Origin: Ructibacterium sp965146665
Lineage (GTDB): Bacteria; Bacillota; Clostridia; Monoglobales; Monoglobaceae
Length of the DNA: 64,000 bases
Direction of reading: 5' to 3'
Assembly: GCA_965146665.1 (NCBI GenBank)
Contig: CBCTHE010000011.1
Location: forward strand, 1 to 64,000
How positions within the stretch are numbered: the first letter of the stretch is position 1; each line of letters opens with the position of its first letter. The position numbers and the translations under genes are program-made. Below the pieces are notes generated by a model. That model had not been told where the DNA came from and ran no database searches. It saw only the letters and a program-made list of their open reading frames with translations. Shown in pieces: positions 57,061 through 64,000 of this stretch.

Positions 57061-57423
57061 CTATCGCTCTGTCAAATCATAGCTCAAATCAATCAGCCCG
57101 AATACCTCCTGTTCCGGCACGGTGCCATCCAGCACAATCGTAATCCAGTGCTCCTTGTTCATATGATATGCCGGGAAAAATCCCTTTTTGTCAATCAGCG
57201 CGCCAATCAAAGCCGGCTCAGATTTGAGATCCAGAATATCCACACTTCCGTCGTCCTCTGCCCCCAGTTTCCGCTTCTGTACATACATCAGCACACCATA
57301 CCATTTCAGGCTGTCCTTATGCCGCAGGACTGCATTGTTCGGGGACTTCGCCCAGAGAAATTCCGGCTCTGTTCCATACCGGGCCCTGACATACTCCAAA
57401 ATACCATTCAGATCCGCACCCAT
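57061..57423 (-). CDS. MmcQ/YjbR family protein
   Basis: A 120-aa protein of the YjbR/CyaY-like fold. MGADLNGILEYVRARYGTEP, ILDLKSEPALIGALIDKKGF and YHMNKEHWITIVLDG are the family pattern; members are believed to bind DNA or act as small adaptors but have no firm function. AGAGGGGAATACAAA precedes ATG 57423. It lies 58 bases after the AraC-type gene at 57482 and may be cotranscribed with it. Confidence 0.85.
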   Translation of the reverse strand: MGADLNGILEYVRARYGTEPEFLWAKSPNNAVLRHKDSLKWYGVLMYVQKRKLGAEDDGSVDILDLKSEPALIGALIDKKGFFPAYHMNKEHWITIVLDGTVPEQEVFGLIDLSYDLTER

Positions 57424-57481
57424 TTTGTATTCCCCTCTCCGCTGTTCTGCCCTTTCTTGGGACGCTTCCATGCAGAACAGG

Positions 57482-58309
57482 CTAAAACGCGTTGACCCGC
57501 CGGAAATCATCCGGCGTCATTCCCTCCGCCTTTTTGAAAACAGCACAGAAATAGCTGGGATCCTTAAATCCCACCGCGGCGGCCACTTCCTTCACCTTCA
57601 GATTTTTGGGCGAGCAGAGGTAGTATTTCGCCATATTCAGCCGCAGGTGGGTAAGATATTTCAACGGCGTTGTGTCATAGACCTGATGAAACAGCCGACA
57701 GAGATGATTGGTGGTCACCCCAATGGTCTCGGCCATGTCGTCCAGGCCCAGATCCTCCTGATACCGCGTCTTGAGCATCTCAATCACCGGGCTGAGTTTT
57801 TCATATTTCTCATTTTGAGTCATACCGCTGGGCTGGGGCGCGCTGTTCCGGCACTCCCCCATCTTGATCAAAAGCTTATACATAAGCATGGAGGTCTTGA
57901 TCTCCTTATCCGGGTCATCGCACCAGAACATGTCAGACATGGCGCTGACCTGAATATCAAAATCCTCCAGGCTGTGCAGGCTGAACACCTCGCTTTTTCC
58001 AAAGCCCATATAATCTATGATATCCTCCACCGCATTGCCCATGAATACAATCCATTTGGTGAGCCAGGGCGCTTCTACCGGATAGTATTCATGCGGGATG
58101 TCCGGGCGGAAAAAGAAGGCGTCTCCGCGCTTGATCTCGTGCTCCGTATTCTCGATTTTCAGGATACCGCTCCCGCCTGTGCAGTAGAGGAGCTGGTATC
58201 CCTGAAATCCGCACCGGCGTATGATCCGCTCCTGGTGCTCATGGCCGCCCATTCCAACCACATAGATGGGCAACAGCTTGGTCCGATTTAAAAGAATCGG
58301 TAAAATCAT
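57482..58309 (-). CDS. AraC-family regulator
   Basis: A 275-aa regulator with a cupin-type sensor (about residues 20-90: GFQGYQLLYCTGGSGILKIE, IKRGDAFFFRPDIPHEYYP) and a C-terminal AraC DNA-binding domain (about 175-272: LGLDDMAETIGVTTNHLCRL, VKEVAAAVGFKDPSYFCAVF). This arrangement is typical for activators of carbohydrate genes. AAAAAGGTGATGGT precedes ATG 58309. It is divergent from the flavodoxin-like reductase gene at 58653; neither neighbour explains its target. Confidence 0.9.
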   Translation of the reverse strand: MILPILLNRTKLLPIYVVGMGGHEHQERIIRRCGFQGYQLLYCTGGSGILKIENTEHEIKRGDAFFFRPDIPHEYYPVEAPWLTKWIVFMGNAVEDIIDYMGFGKSEVFSLHSLEDFDIQVSAMSDMFWCDDPDKEIKTSMLMYKLLIKMGECRNSAPQPSGMTQNEKYEKLSPVIEMLKTRYQEDLGLDDMAETIGVTTNHLCRLFHQVYDTTPLKYLTHLRLNMAKYYLCSPKNLKVKEVAAAVGFKDPSYFCAVFKKAEGMTPDDFRRVNAF

Positions 58310-58652
58310 ACCATCACCTTTTTCATAATCAACAATCTTTTTTCCGCGTATATGCGGGACACCCGGGACGGTTATTCTATCAGTTCGTCCATGAAACGGC
58401 TGTTTGTGTTTACATTATACGATACATGACAAAATTTTTCAAGTATCACGCATAAATTTTAAAAGAAAACTTGTTTCTCTTGAAATTTCATGTTATACTA
58501 AAAAGAAACTGCGCATACCTGCATATATTAGTTATGAGGACCGCCCGCGTCAGGCCGGCAGGCCTTTGGCCGGCGGACTCCGCCGCGCTTTACCGCCTAC
58601 AGTAAAGCGCGTTTCTCCAAGATTTTCTGTGGGCAGAAAGGCTATGGATACT
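58310..58652 (+). promoter_or_regulatory. Promoter and GC-rich structured leader of the reductase gene
   Basis: TTGTTT (58471-58476), 17 bases, TATACT (58494-58499) with an upstream TG (extended -10). The leader then holds GC-rich hairpins: CCGGCAGGCCTTTGGCCGG near 58555-58573 and GCGCTTTAC / GTAAAGCGC near 58588-58613. They could be a palindromic intergenic repeat or a regulatory leader. No gene is present on either strand. Confidence 0.5.
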
Positions 58653-59282
58653 ATGAAAGTTTTGTTGATCAACGGAAGTCCCAAGGAAAAGGGATGTACT
58701 TATACCGCGCTGCGGGAGGCGGCAGACGCACTGGAACAGCAGGGAATTGAGACAGAGATCTTCCATGTGGGCAAGGAACCCATCCGCGGATGCATCGGCT
58801 GTGGCTGCTGCGCCAAATCCGGCACGGGAAAATGCGTGTTTGACAATGACACAGTCAACACAGTGATTGAAAAGGCCGCCGAGGCGGACGGCTTTATTGT
58901 GGGTACGCCAGTGCACTACGCGGCGGCCTCCGGGGCCGTAACCTCACTCATGGACCGTGTCTGCTATGCCGGCGGGAAAAATCTCGCGTTCAAGCCGGCG
59001 GCCTGTATCGCCAGCTGCCGCCGCGGCGGCGCAAGCGCGGCCTTTGACCAGCTGAACAAGTACTTCACCATTCTGAACATGCCTGTGGTCTCCTCCAATT
59101 ACTGGAACATGGTTCATGGCAACACGCCGGATGAGGTTGCGCGGGACGAAGAGGGGATGCAGACCATGCGCCAGCTCGGCCGGAATATGGCCTGGCTCCT
59201 GAAATCCATTGCTGCCGGCAAAGAGCATGGCGTTTCCATGCCTGAACTTGAACCCAAGATTAAGACCAACTACATCCGGTAA
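58653..59282 (+). CDS. NADPH-dependent FMN reductase / flavodoxin-like protein
   Basis: A 209-aa flavoprotein of the NADPH-dependent FMN reductase / iron-sulfur flavoprotein family. MKVLLINGSPKEKGCTYTAL is the flavin-phosphate loop, and CIGCGCCAKSGTGKCVFDND is a compact cysteine cluster that in relatives binds a 4Fe-4S centre or is redox-active. VGTPVHYAAASGAVTSLMDR is the second flavin contact. The start is uncertain: ATG 58653 gives the canonical N-terminus, ATG 58644 is nearer the AGAAAGG site. The PAP2 gene follows after six bases. Confidence 0.88.
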   Translation: MKVLLINGSPKEKGCTYTALREAADALEQQGIETEIFHVGKEPIRGCIGCGCCAKSGTGKCVFDNDTVNTVIEKAAEADGFIVGTPVHYAAASGAVTSLMDRVCYAGGKNLAFKPAACIASCRRGGASAAFDQLNKYFTILNMPVVSSNYWNMVHGNTPDEVARDEEGMQTMRQLGRNMAWLLKSIAAGKEHGVSMPELEPKIKTNYIR

Positions 59283-59288
59283 GCGGCG

Positions 59289-59864
59289 ATGAATACCCTA
59301 CAAACGATAATCAGTCAGTTTGACTGGAGGATTCTGGATGCCATCCAAACACTGCGGAGCGGATTTTTGGATAGTTTTATGCCCAAAGTCACGGTTTTAG
59401 GCAATGCGGGAATATTCTGGATCCTGTTGTCCCTGCTCCTGATCTGTTATCCGAAAACACGCAAATGCGGTCTGACCATGGCGCTGGCCCTGGCCGCCGC
59501 TCTGGTGCTGGGCAACTTTATCCTCAAGCCCGGCGTGGCCCGGCTCCGCCCATTTCTGGCAGACACCAGCATCGCGCTTTTGATCCCGCCGCCGGAGGAT
59601 TTTTCCTTTCCCTCCGGACACACCTATGCCGGCATTGCCAGCGCGATTGTCCTTTGGCGCTATAACTGGAAGGTTGGGATTCCCGCCATGGTGCTGGCAA
59701 TCCTGATTGCCTTTTCCCGGATGTATCTGCAGGTCCATTTTCCCACGGACATTCTGGGCGGCGTCATTCTGGGCATTCTCTGCGCCGCCCTTGCCATCTG
59801 GCTGGCCGGACTGCTGGAAAAACGGCGTCAGAACACAGTTTCCAAGATACGAAAGGACGAATGA
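59289..59864 (+). CDS. PAP2-family membrane phosphatase
   Basis: A 191-aa integral membrane protein. The three phosphatase motifs are KPGVARLRP, PSGH (FSFPSGHTYAG) and SRMYLQVHFPTD, arranged as in undecaprenyl-pyrophosphate and phosphatidate phosphatases, so the active site faces outward. About five to six hydrophobic helices are seen. It may recycle lipid carrier or phospholipid. The ATG is 4 bases after the upstream stop (TAAGCGGCG), indicating an operon with the reductase. Terminators follow. Confidence 0.88.
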   Translation: MNTLQTIISQFDWRILDAIQTLRSGFLDSFMPKVTVLGNAGIFWILLSLLLICYPKTRKCGLTMALALAAALVLGNFILKPGVARLRPFLADTSIALLIPPPEDFSFPSGHTYAGIASAIVLWRYNWKVGIPAMVLAILIAFSRMYLQVHFPTDILGGVILGILCAALAIWLAGLLEKRRQNTVSKIRKDE

Positions 59865-59874
59865 ACGCTGCATG

Positions 59875-59985
59875 ACAAACGCCCGCCTCGGTTTTTCGGC
59901 CAGGCGGGCGTTTGTTACGCCAATATGACACGCAATAAAATTTTTCACAGAAAAAAGGCCGGGGACACCCGGCCTTTTTATGATA
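59875..59985. terminator. Two back-to-back terminators
   Basis: AAACGCCCGCCT / AGGCGGGCGTTT (59878-59914 area) ends the rightward PAP2 operon. AAAAGGCCGG / CCGGCCTTTT (59953-59980 area) ends the leftward sugar operon that stops at 60025. Confidence 0.8.
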
Positions 59986-60024
59986 TCGTTATCCTGCAGG
60001 GTTTCAGCCCGCAACGGTCCGGGG

Positions 60025-60906
60025 TCAGTCCTTATCCTCACCCCAGAGCTCAATCTGGTTCAGGGCCGCAAAGTTCAGACTTCCGTCATGCTGGAGAGGA
60101 TCCAATCTGGAAAGCTTGAGCCACCGGGTCGTGTGCTCGCCCAGATCAAAAACCTGTCCCTCTGCGGATTTCTGCGGATGGATCTCCGTCTTGAAGCCAT
60201 CGGACAGCTCAATCAGCGCTGTGTGCCAATAGGTGTCGTGTTCCCTTCCCTGGCCGTCTGTATTATAATCGCTCCGCAGACAGAGCACCAGCTTATCCGC
60301 ACGGACCGGCCGGCCAAAGTACACGGCCAGGGTCAGGTCCTCGTGAACCGCGCCGCCCCAGGAATGGAACGGATAATCTCCGTGGCCGCCCGGAGTGGCC
60401 ATGCCGTCAATGGCATTGCGGGCATAAAAACACCCTTCATTGCGGGTGACACGGTTGGCATAGGCATGGGGGAAGGCCGCGATTTCCCCCTCCTCCACGG
60501 CCTTGGAATCCGTGGGATTGCTCCACTCCGGCGCGTCCGGATCCACCACCTCGCTGGGGACCCGGATATCCAGCGGATTCAGGCACAGATTGCGGTAGGT
60601 CTTCCGCTCCGCCTCGGTGGCCTCGCGCATGGATATGACCTGCTCCCCCTCAAAAGTTCCGGGCGCAAAGCCGCGCAGCGCCTCCCCCTCCGGAACCGGA
60701 AATGAAAACACGCCGTCCGGCACGAAAATCATGGCCTCCGCCACTGTTTCGTGGATCTTTACCCAGACATAGCGGGCATCCTCTGTATGAAATACCAGTT
60801 TGTCGCCCGGCGCGTAAGCCGGGGTTACCAGCGTGACGTCCGACCGGCCGGAAGCCATGGCCGTTACCGCTCCGCCGGCATTTACCTGTTCTATGGTCAA
60901 ACTCAT
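60025..60906 (-). CDS. Unknown protein of the kduI operon, carbohydrate-binding-like
   Basis: A 293-aa protein. An N-terminal half (about 1-95) is beta-rich (VTAMASGRSDVTLVTPAYAP, YVWVKIHETVAEAMIFVPDG); the C-terminal half (about 130-290) resembles a discoidin/galactose-binding fold (ARNAIDGMATPGGHGDYPFH, TLAVYFGRPVRADKLVLCLR, LNFAALNQIELWG). No signal peptide, catalytic motif or family name can be given with confidence. It follows kduI by 14 bases, so it is expected to act in the same sugar-acid pathway or to bind its substrates. Confidence 0.65.
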   Translation of the reverse strand: MSLTIEQVNAGGAVTAMASGRSDVTLVTPAYAPGDKLVFHTEDARYVWVKIHETVAEAMIFVPDGVFSFPVPEGEALRGFAPGTFEGEQVISMREATEAERKTYRNLCLNPLDIRVPSEVVDPDAPEWSNPTDSKAVEEGEIAAFPHAYANRVTRNEGCFYARNAIDGMATPGGHGDYPFHSWGGAVHEDLTLAVYFGRPVRADKLVLCLRSDYNTDGQGREHDTYWHTALIELSDGFKTEIHPQKSAEGQVFDLGEHTTRWLKLSRLDPLQHDGSLNFAALNQIELWGEDKD

Positions 60907-60920
60907 GATTCTGTCTCCTC

Positions 60921-61757
60921 TTATTTAATATCCTTCATGGCAACGTGGTCCATGTCGTCAAAGGTTTGGTTTTCACCGGCCATACCCCAGATAAAGGTAT
61001 AGTTCTTGGTGCCGACGCCGCTGTGAATAGACCAGCTGGGAGAGATGACCGCCTCCTCGTTGCGCATAACAATATGGCGGGTCTCCTGGGGCTCGCCCAT
61101 CATATGGAATACCACATCCTCTTCGCCCAGTTCAAAGTAGAAATAGACCTCCATTCTTCTCTCATGGGTATGGCAGGGCATGGTGTTCCAGTTGCTGCCC
61201 ACCTCCAGCGCGGTCATACCCATAGACAGCTGACAGCTCTCGCATACGGCAGGGTGGATGTACTGGTTGATGGTCCGCTTGTTGCACTCCTCAAGAGAGC
61301 CCATGGGCCGCTTGTTTGCCATCGCCAGCGTGATCTTCACCGTGGGACACTTTCTGTGGGCCGGCGTGGAATTCATGTAAAACTTCGCCGGATTGGACGC
61401 GTCCTTGCTCCGGAACGCAGCCTCCTTGATCCCCAGCCCCGCATACAGGCCGTCTTTGTGGTCCAGGTCAAATTCTTCACCGTCCAGGATCACAGTTCCC
61501 GGGCCGCCAACGTTGATGACGCCCAGTTCCCGGCGCTCCAGAAAATAATCGACACCAAGCTCATGGCCTGCCTCCAGCTTCAGGGTCTCCTCCGCGGGAC
61601 AGATGCCGCCCACAATGATCCGGTCCACATGACTGTAGACCAGCCGCACCCTGTCCGGCGTGAACAGGTCCTGAATCAAAAAGTCATTGCGCATACGGTC
61701 TGTGGTGTAGTGTTTGGCATCATCCGGATGCCAGGGGTTTCTGATTTCAATATCCAT
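60921..61757 (-). CDS. kduI: 5-dehydro-4-deoxy-D-glucuronate isomerase
   Basis: A 278-aa cupin enzyme that converts 5-keto-4-deoxyuronate, from pectin or other uronic-acid polymers, to 2,5-diketo-3-deoxygluconate. The family is clear: MDIEIRNPWHPDDAKHYTTD, GGPGTVILDGEEFDLDHKDG, and the zinc-binding CHTHERRMEVYFYFE (His, His, Glu) with the later His of SIHSGVGTKNYTFIWGM. Length is standard. AAGGAGGAGATAAC precedes ATG 61757. It is the middle gene of a leftward operon with two mutarotase paralogs upstream. Confidence 0.95.
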   Translation of the reverse strand: MDIEIRNPWHPDDAKHYTTDRMRNDFLIQDLFTPDRVRLVYSHVDRIIVGGICPAEETLKLEAGHELGVDYFLERRELGVINVGGPGTVILDGEEFDLDHKDGLYAGLGIKEAAFRSKDASNPAKFYMNSTPAHRKCPTVKITLAMANKRPMGSLEECNKRTINQYIHPAVCESCQLSMGMTALEVGSNWNTMPCHTHERRMEVYFYFELGEEDVVFHMMGEPQETRHIVMRNEEAVISPSWSIHSGVGTKNYTFIWGMAGENQTFDDMDHVAMKDIK

Positions 61758-61804
61758 TGTTATCTCCTCCTTGGATGATATGTAAGTGATAGGTTTATTA
61801 TGGT

Positions 61805-62686
61805 CTAGTCAATGATTTCCGCCGAAAACGCGGCTGTAAATACCCCGCCGGGCGCAAGATGCTGTACGCCGTATTTCTGCTCCAGCGCGGTCCCCTCATC
61901 GTCCCGGAAGCCCATGCCAAACCACGGCTCCAGACAGACATAGGGGGCGTCCAGAGGCTCTCCTTTGGTCCAGACCGCCAGAATCGGGAAACCCGGGTAG
62001 GCGAAGTGGATCCCCTTTCCGGTTTCCCGGCTGACCAGATTCACCCATTTGGACTGGATATCCTCAAAGATCATGGCGTCATTGTTGAAAAGGCTCCGTT
62101 CCAGCGGCAGAATCCGGCCGCTGTCCAGCACCGCATCCTTTCGGGACGCGGAAATGGCCTCGTCCTCATTGACGTGGTTGGATTCCAGAATCTCTTCCTT
62201 TTCAAACTCCAGCTGATAGTCCTCAAAGGCCTCGCCCGCCGCCATAGGGACATTGAAGCCCGGATGACCTCCCAGGCAGAACAGCATTTCCTCACTGTCC
62301 CGGTTCTCAACCCGGAAACCGCAGGTCAGCTTATCCCCCTCCAGAGTAAAGGTCACCTCAAAGCAAAAGTTCCAGGGATACAGCGCCCTTGTCTTGTCGC
62401 TGCCGGTGAGCCGGAAGGTCACGCTGTGCGCCTGCCGGTCCGTCACCTCCAGCTCAAAATCCCGGACAAAACCGTGCATGGTCATGGGATAGTCCCTGCC
62501 TTTGACAGAAAGCACTTTATTCCGAAGTCTCCCCACAACCGGAAACAGAATCGGTGCGCAGGAATTCCAATACGCCGGATTTCTCTGCCAAATATATTCT
62601 TTTCCATCCTTTTCAAAGGACAGAAGCTGCCCCCCAAAACTGTCGATCTGCGCGGAAACGTTTCCGCTTTGAATGGTTACGATCAT
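61805..62686 (-). CDS. Aldose 1-epimerase (mutarotase) family protein, copy 2
   Basis: A 293-aa mutarotase of the LacX/YeaD-like group. VSAQIDSFGGQLLSFEKDGK and EYIWQRNPAYWNSCAPILFP are the N-terminal signature, MHGFVRDFELEVTD contains the substrate His (HGF), and LGGHPGFNVPMAAGEAFEDY holds the HPGFN motif with a second His. The catalytic Glu is probably in the region CLEPWFG. It would interconvert anomers of an aldose. It is about 55 percent identical by eye with the next gene, so the two are tandem duplicates with possibly different sugars. Confidence 0.88.
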   Translation of the reverse strand: MIVTIQSGNVSAQIDSFGGQLLSFEKDGKEYIWQRNPAYWNSCAPILFPVVGRLRNKVLSVKGRDYPMTMHGFVRDFELEVTDRQAHSVTFRLTGSDKTRALYPWNFCFEVTFTLEGDKLTCGFRVENRDSEEMLFCLGGHPGFNVPMAAGEAFEDYQLEFEKEEILESNHVNEDEAISASRKDAVLDSGRILPLERSLFNNDAMIFEDIQSKWVNLVSRETGKGIHFAYPGFPILAVWTKGEPLDAPYVCLEPWFGMGFRDDEGTALEQKYGVQHLAPGGVFTAAFSAEIID

Positions 62687-62716
62687 ACCAACTCTCCTTT
62701 CTTTCCTCCCTCACGG

Positions 62717-63595
62717 TCAGAAAACCGCAATGGAAAACGCCGTCTCAAATACCTGTCCCGGCTCCAGCCGAAGCACGCCGAATTTATCCTTCATGGCGGT
62801 TCCTTCATCCGAGCGCATCCCCATGCCGTACCATGGCTCAATGCAGAGATAGGGCGCGCATTGGGGCGTTCCCATGGTCCAGAAGGCCAGCACAGGAAAT
62901 CCGTTGAAGTCCACCCGAACGCCTCTGCCGGAAGGCCCCTTCAGTTCAACCCAGTCTGACTGCAGGTCCTCAAAGATCAGCGTATTTCCCGCCGCGAACA
63001 TCTCCTCCCGCAGAGGCAGGGTATTGCCCACTCTGGGCAGAAAATAACGTTGCTCCGGAAGGATGACGCTGCCGGCGCTCAGGCCGTCCGAGCACAGCGG
63101 CTCATCCTTCTCAAAAATAAGCTGATAGTCTGAGAAGCTCTCGCCGGGTACCAGCGGAACGTTAAACCCCGGATGGCCGCCCAGACAAAACAGCATCTCC
63201 CTGCTGTCTCGGTTGGTCACCGTAAATTTCAGCCGGAGTGTATTGCCCAGCAGCGCATAGTCCACATCATACACAAAATCCCAGGGATACATCTCCCTGG
63301 TCGCCGCCCCCGCTGTGAGACGAAGGGTGACCTGCTCCTCTGTCTCCCGGACCGGCGCCAGTTCCATATCCTTGACAAAGCCGTGAATCGGCATGGGATA
63401 CGTCCTGCCGTCCACCTCTATCACGCCGTCTTTGGCACGGCCAACCACCGGGAACAGCAGCGGCGCACAGGCTTCCCAAAACGCCGGATCCCGCTGCCAT
63501 ATATACTCTGTCTCCGCCAGCTTCAATGAATGGAGCTGGCCGCCCAGGGTGTCAACTGCCGCCCGGACCCGTTCATTTCCGATTTCCAAAAGCAT
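62717..63595 (-). CDS. Aldose 1-epimerase (mutarotase) family protein, copy 1
   Basis: A 292-aa mutarotase, first gene of the leftward operon. The same motifs appear as in its paralog: AAVDTLGGQLHSLKLAETEY, YIWQRDPAFWEACAPLLFPV, IHGFVKDMEL, CLGGHPGFNVPLVPG and CIEPWYGMG. The promoter upstream is weak: TTGCAA, 17 bases, TAGAAT on the minus strand near 63625-63655. AGGAGGTGCTCCT before ATG 63595 is the ribosome binding site. With kduI downstream, the operon may handle sugars liberated from plant or host polysaccharides. Confidence 0.88.
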   Translation of the reverse strand: MLLEIGNERVRAAVDTLGGQLHSLKLAETEYIWQRDPAFWEACAPLLFPVVGRAKDGVIEVDGRTYPMPIHGFVKDMELAPVRETEEQVTLRLTAGAATREMYPWDFVYDVDYALLGNTLRLKFTVTNRDSREMLFCLGGHPGFNVPLVPGESFSDYQLIFEKDEPLCSDGLSAGSVILPEQRYFLPRVGNTLPLREEMFAAGNTLIFEDLQSDWVELKGPSGRGVRVDFNGFPVLAFWTMGTPQCAPYLCIEPWYGMGMRSDEGTAMKDKFGVLRLEPGQVFETAFSIAVF

Positions 63596-63712
63596 AGGAG
63601 CACCTCCTCTTCTGATTCCCTTTTATTCTATCACAGTGCAATTATTTTTGCAAGATATTCCATCTGATGAAATTGGAATTCTTTTGGCCGGTTTCCTCCC
63701 TGCACAAAAAGA

Positions 63713-63740
63713 GCGGCGGATCTCTCCGCCGCACGCCGCT
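63713..63740 (-). terminator. Terminator after ybaB
   Basis: On the minus strand GCGGCGGA and TCCGCCGC (63732-63725 and 63720-63713) form a stem with a four-base loop, followed by GCTCTTTTTG. It lies just after the ybaB stop codon at 63740. Confidence 0.75.
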
Positions 63741-64000
63741 CAGAACAATCCCGGGATATTCAGGCCTCCCGTCAGCTGGCCCATCTGCGCCGAGCTGTCC
63801 GACTCCATCTTGCGCAGGCCTTCATTGACCGCCGCCACAATGAGATCCTGGAGCATCTCAATGTCATCCGGATCCACAACCTCAGGCTTGAGCTCAATCT
63901 CCTGCACCTCGCGCTTGCCGGTAATCACCACCCGGACCGCACCGCCGCCGGCGGTTGCCTCATAGGTCTTGGCCTCCATCTCCTCCTGCATCTTCACCAT
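63740..64000 (-). CDS. YbaB/EbfC nucleoid-associated protein, partial
   Basis: Eighty-six residues are visible: MVKMQEEMEAKTYEATAGGG, VVITGKREVQEIELKPEVVD, DPDDIEMLQDLIVAAVNEGL. This is the YbaB/EbfC fold, a small dimeric DNA-binding protein usually encoded after dnaX and before recR. Family members have about 15-25 more residues before this point (MGNMNNLMKQAQ-like), so the ATG at the window edge is probably internal and the true start lies beyond 64000. Confidence 0.85.
   Translation of the reverse strand: MVKMQEEMEAKTYEATAGGGAVRVVITGKREVQEIELKPEVVDPDDIEMLQDLIVAAVNEGLRKMESDSSAQMGQLTGGLNIPGLF

Noticed and set aside
58547..58615. Known riboswitch before the flavin reductase
   Set aside because: Hairpins are present, but the FMN riboswitch core and other known aptamer signatures are absent.

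Overview
The window looks like a chromosome segment of a Gram-positive, endospore-forming gut anaerobe of the Clostridia, most likely Oscillospirales. It carries spoIIID, secA, prfB/prfA, a Sua5-rimI-tsaD block, an addA-type helicase and an S-layer-homology surface protein. Coding DNA is mostly GC-rich with Shine-Dalgarno sites close to GGAGG and 17-bp-spaced promoters. Species cannot be fixed from the sequence alone. No rRNA, CRISPR array, transposase or integrase was seen; one tRNA (Pro, CGG) is present.

Layout. 1-2.0 kb: accessory, AT-rich edge with a 229-bp fold-back element that decapitates an HTH gene, and a 277-bp inverted duplication carrying two copies of an HTH regulator around a third. 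2.0-10.4 kb: two unknown tandem paralogs, an MFS gene broken by an amber codon, a GNAT/aminoglycoside-nucleotidyltransferase pair, a YtrA-type GntR-ABC transporter operon and a secreted serine hydrolase. 10.4-14.3 kb: a GMP synthase whose glutaminase domain is mostly deleted, and a DHA3/Mef-like efflux pump behind a long leader with an 8-codon RLR-ending peptide and an intrinsic terminator. 14.6-25.5 kb: a leftward six-gene signalling operon (HPt, REC-HD-GYP-PAS-GGDEF, double-GntR regulator, hybrid kinase, lipoprotein, BvgS-like hybrid kinase). 25.6-28.9 kb: AT-rich island with a barnase/barstar pair and an XRE / 293-aa / 4-TM cassette, ending at tRNA-Pro. 29-33.6 kb: spoIIID, nnrE, endolysin-like amidase, SLH protein. 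34-43.4 kb: secA, prfB (programmed frameshift at UAA), prfA, Sua5-LMW-PTP fusion, rimI, tsaD, ybaK, feoA. 43.6-49 kb: lacZ-type beta-galactosidase, split TSUP permease, and a trpB2 gene behind a TRAP-like (G/U)AG-repeat attenuator. 49.4-64 kb: AraC regulators, glycolipid glycosyltransferase, addA without addB, SDR, acetyltransferase, flavin reductase, PAP2 phosphatase, a kduI/mutarotase sugar operon and the end of ybaB.

How it fits together. Several loci look controlled after transcription starts: a TRAP-type attenuator for indole salvage, a drug-responsive-looking leader for the efflux pump, a shared leader motif in front of the efflux pump and the nucleotidyltransferase, and stop-codon-dependent frameshifting in prfB. 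The 11-kb signalling operon contains all parts of a phosphorelay (two hybrid kinases, a free HPt, a c-di-GMP-type output protein) together with an extracytoplasmic binding lipoprotein. All functional statements are from reading the sequence and family knowledge; no database search was run.
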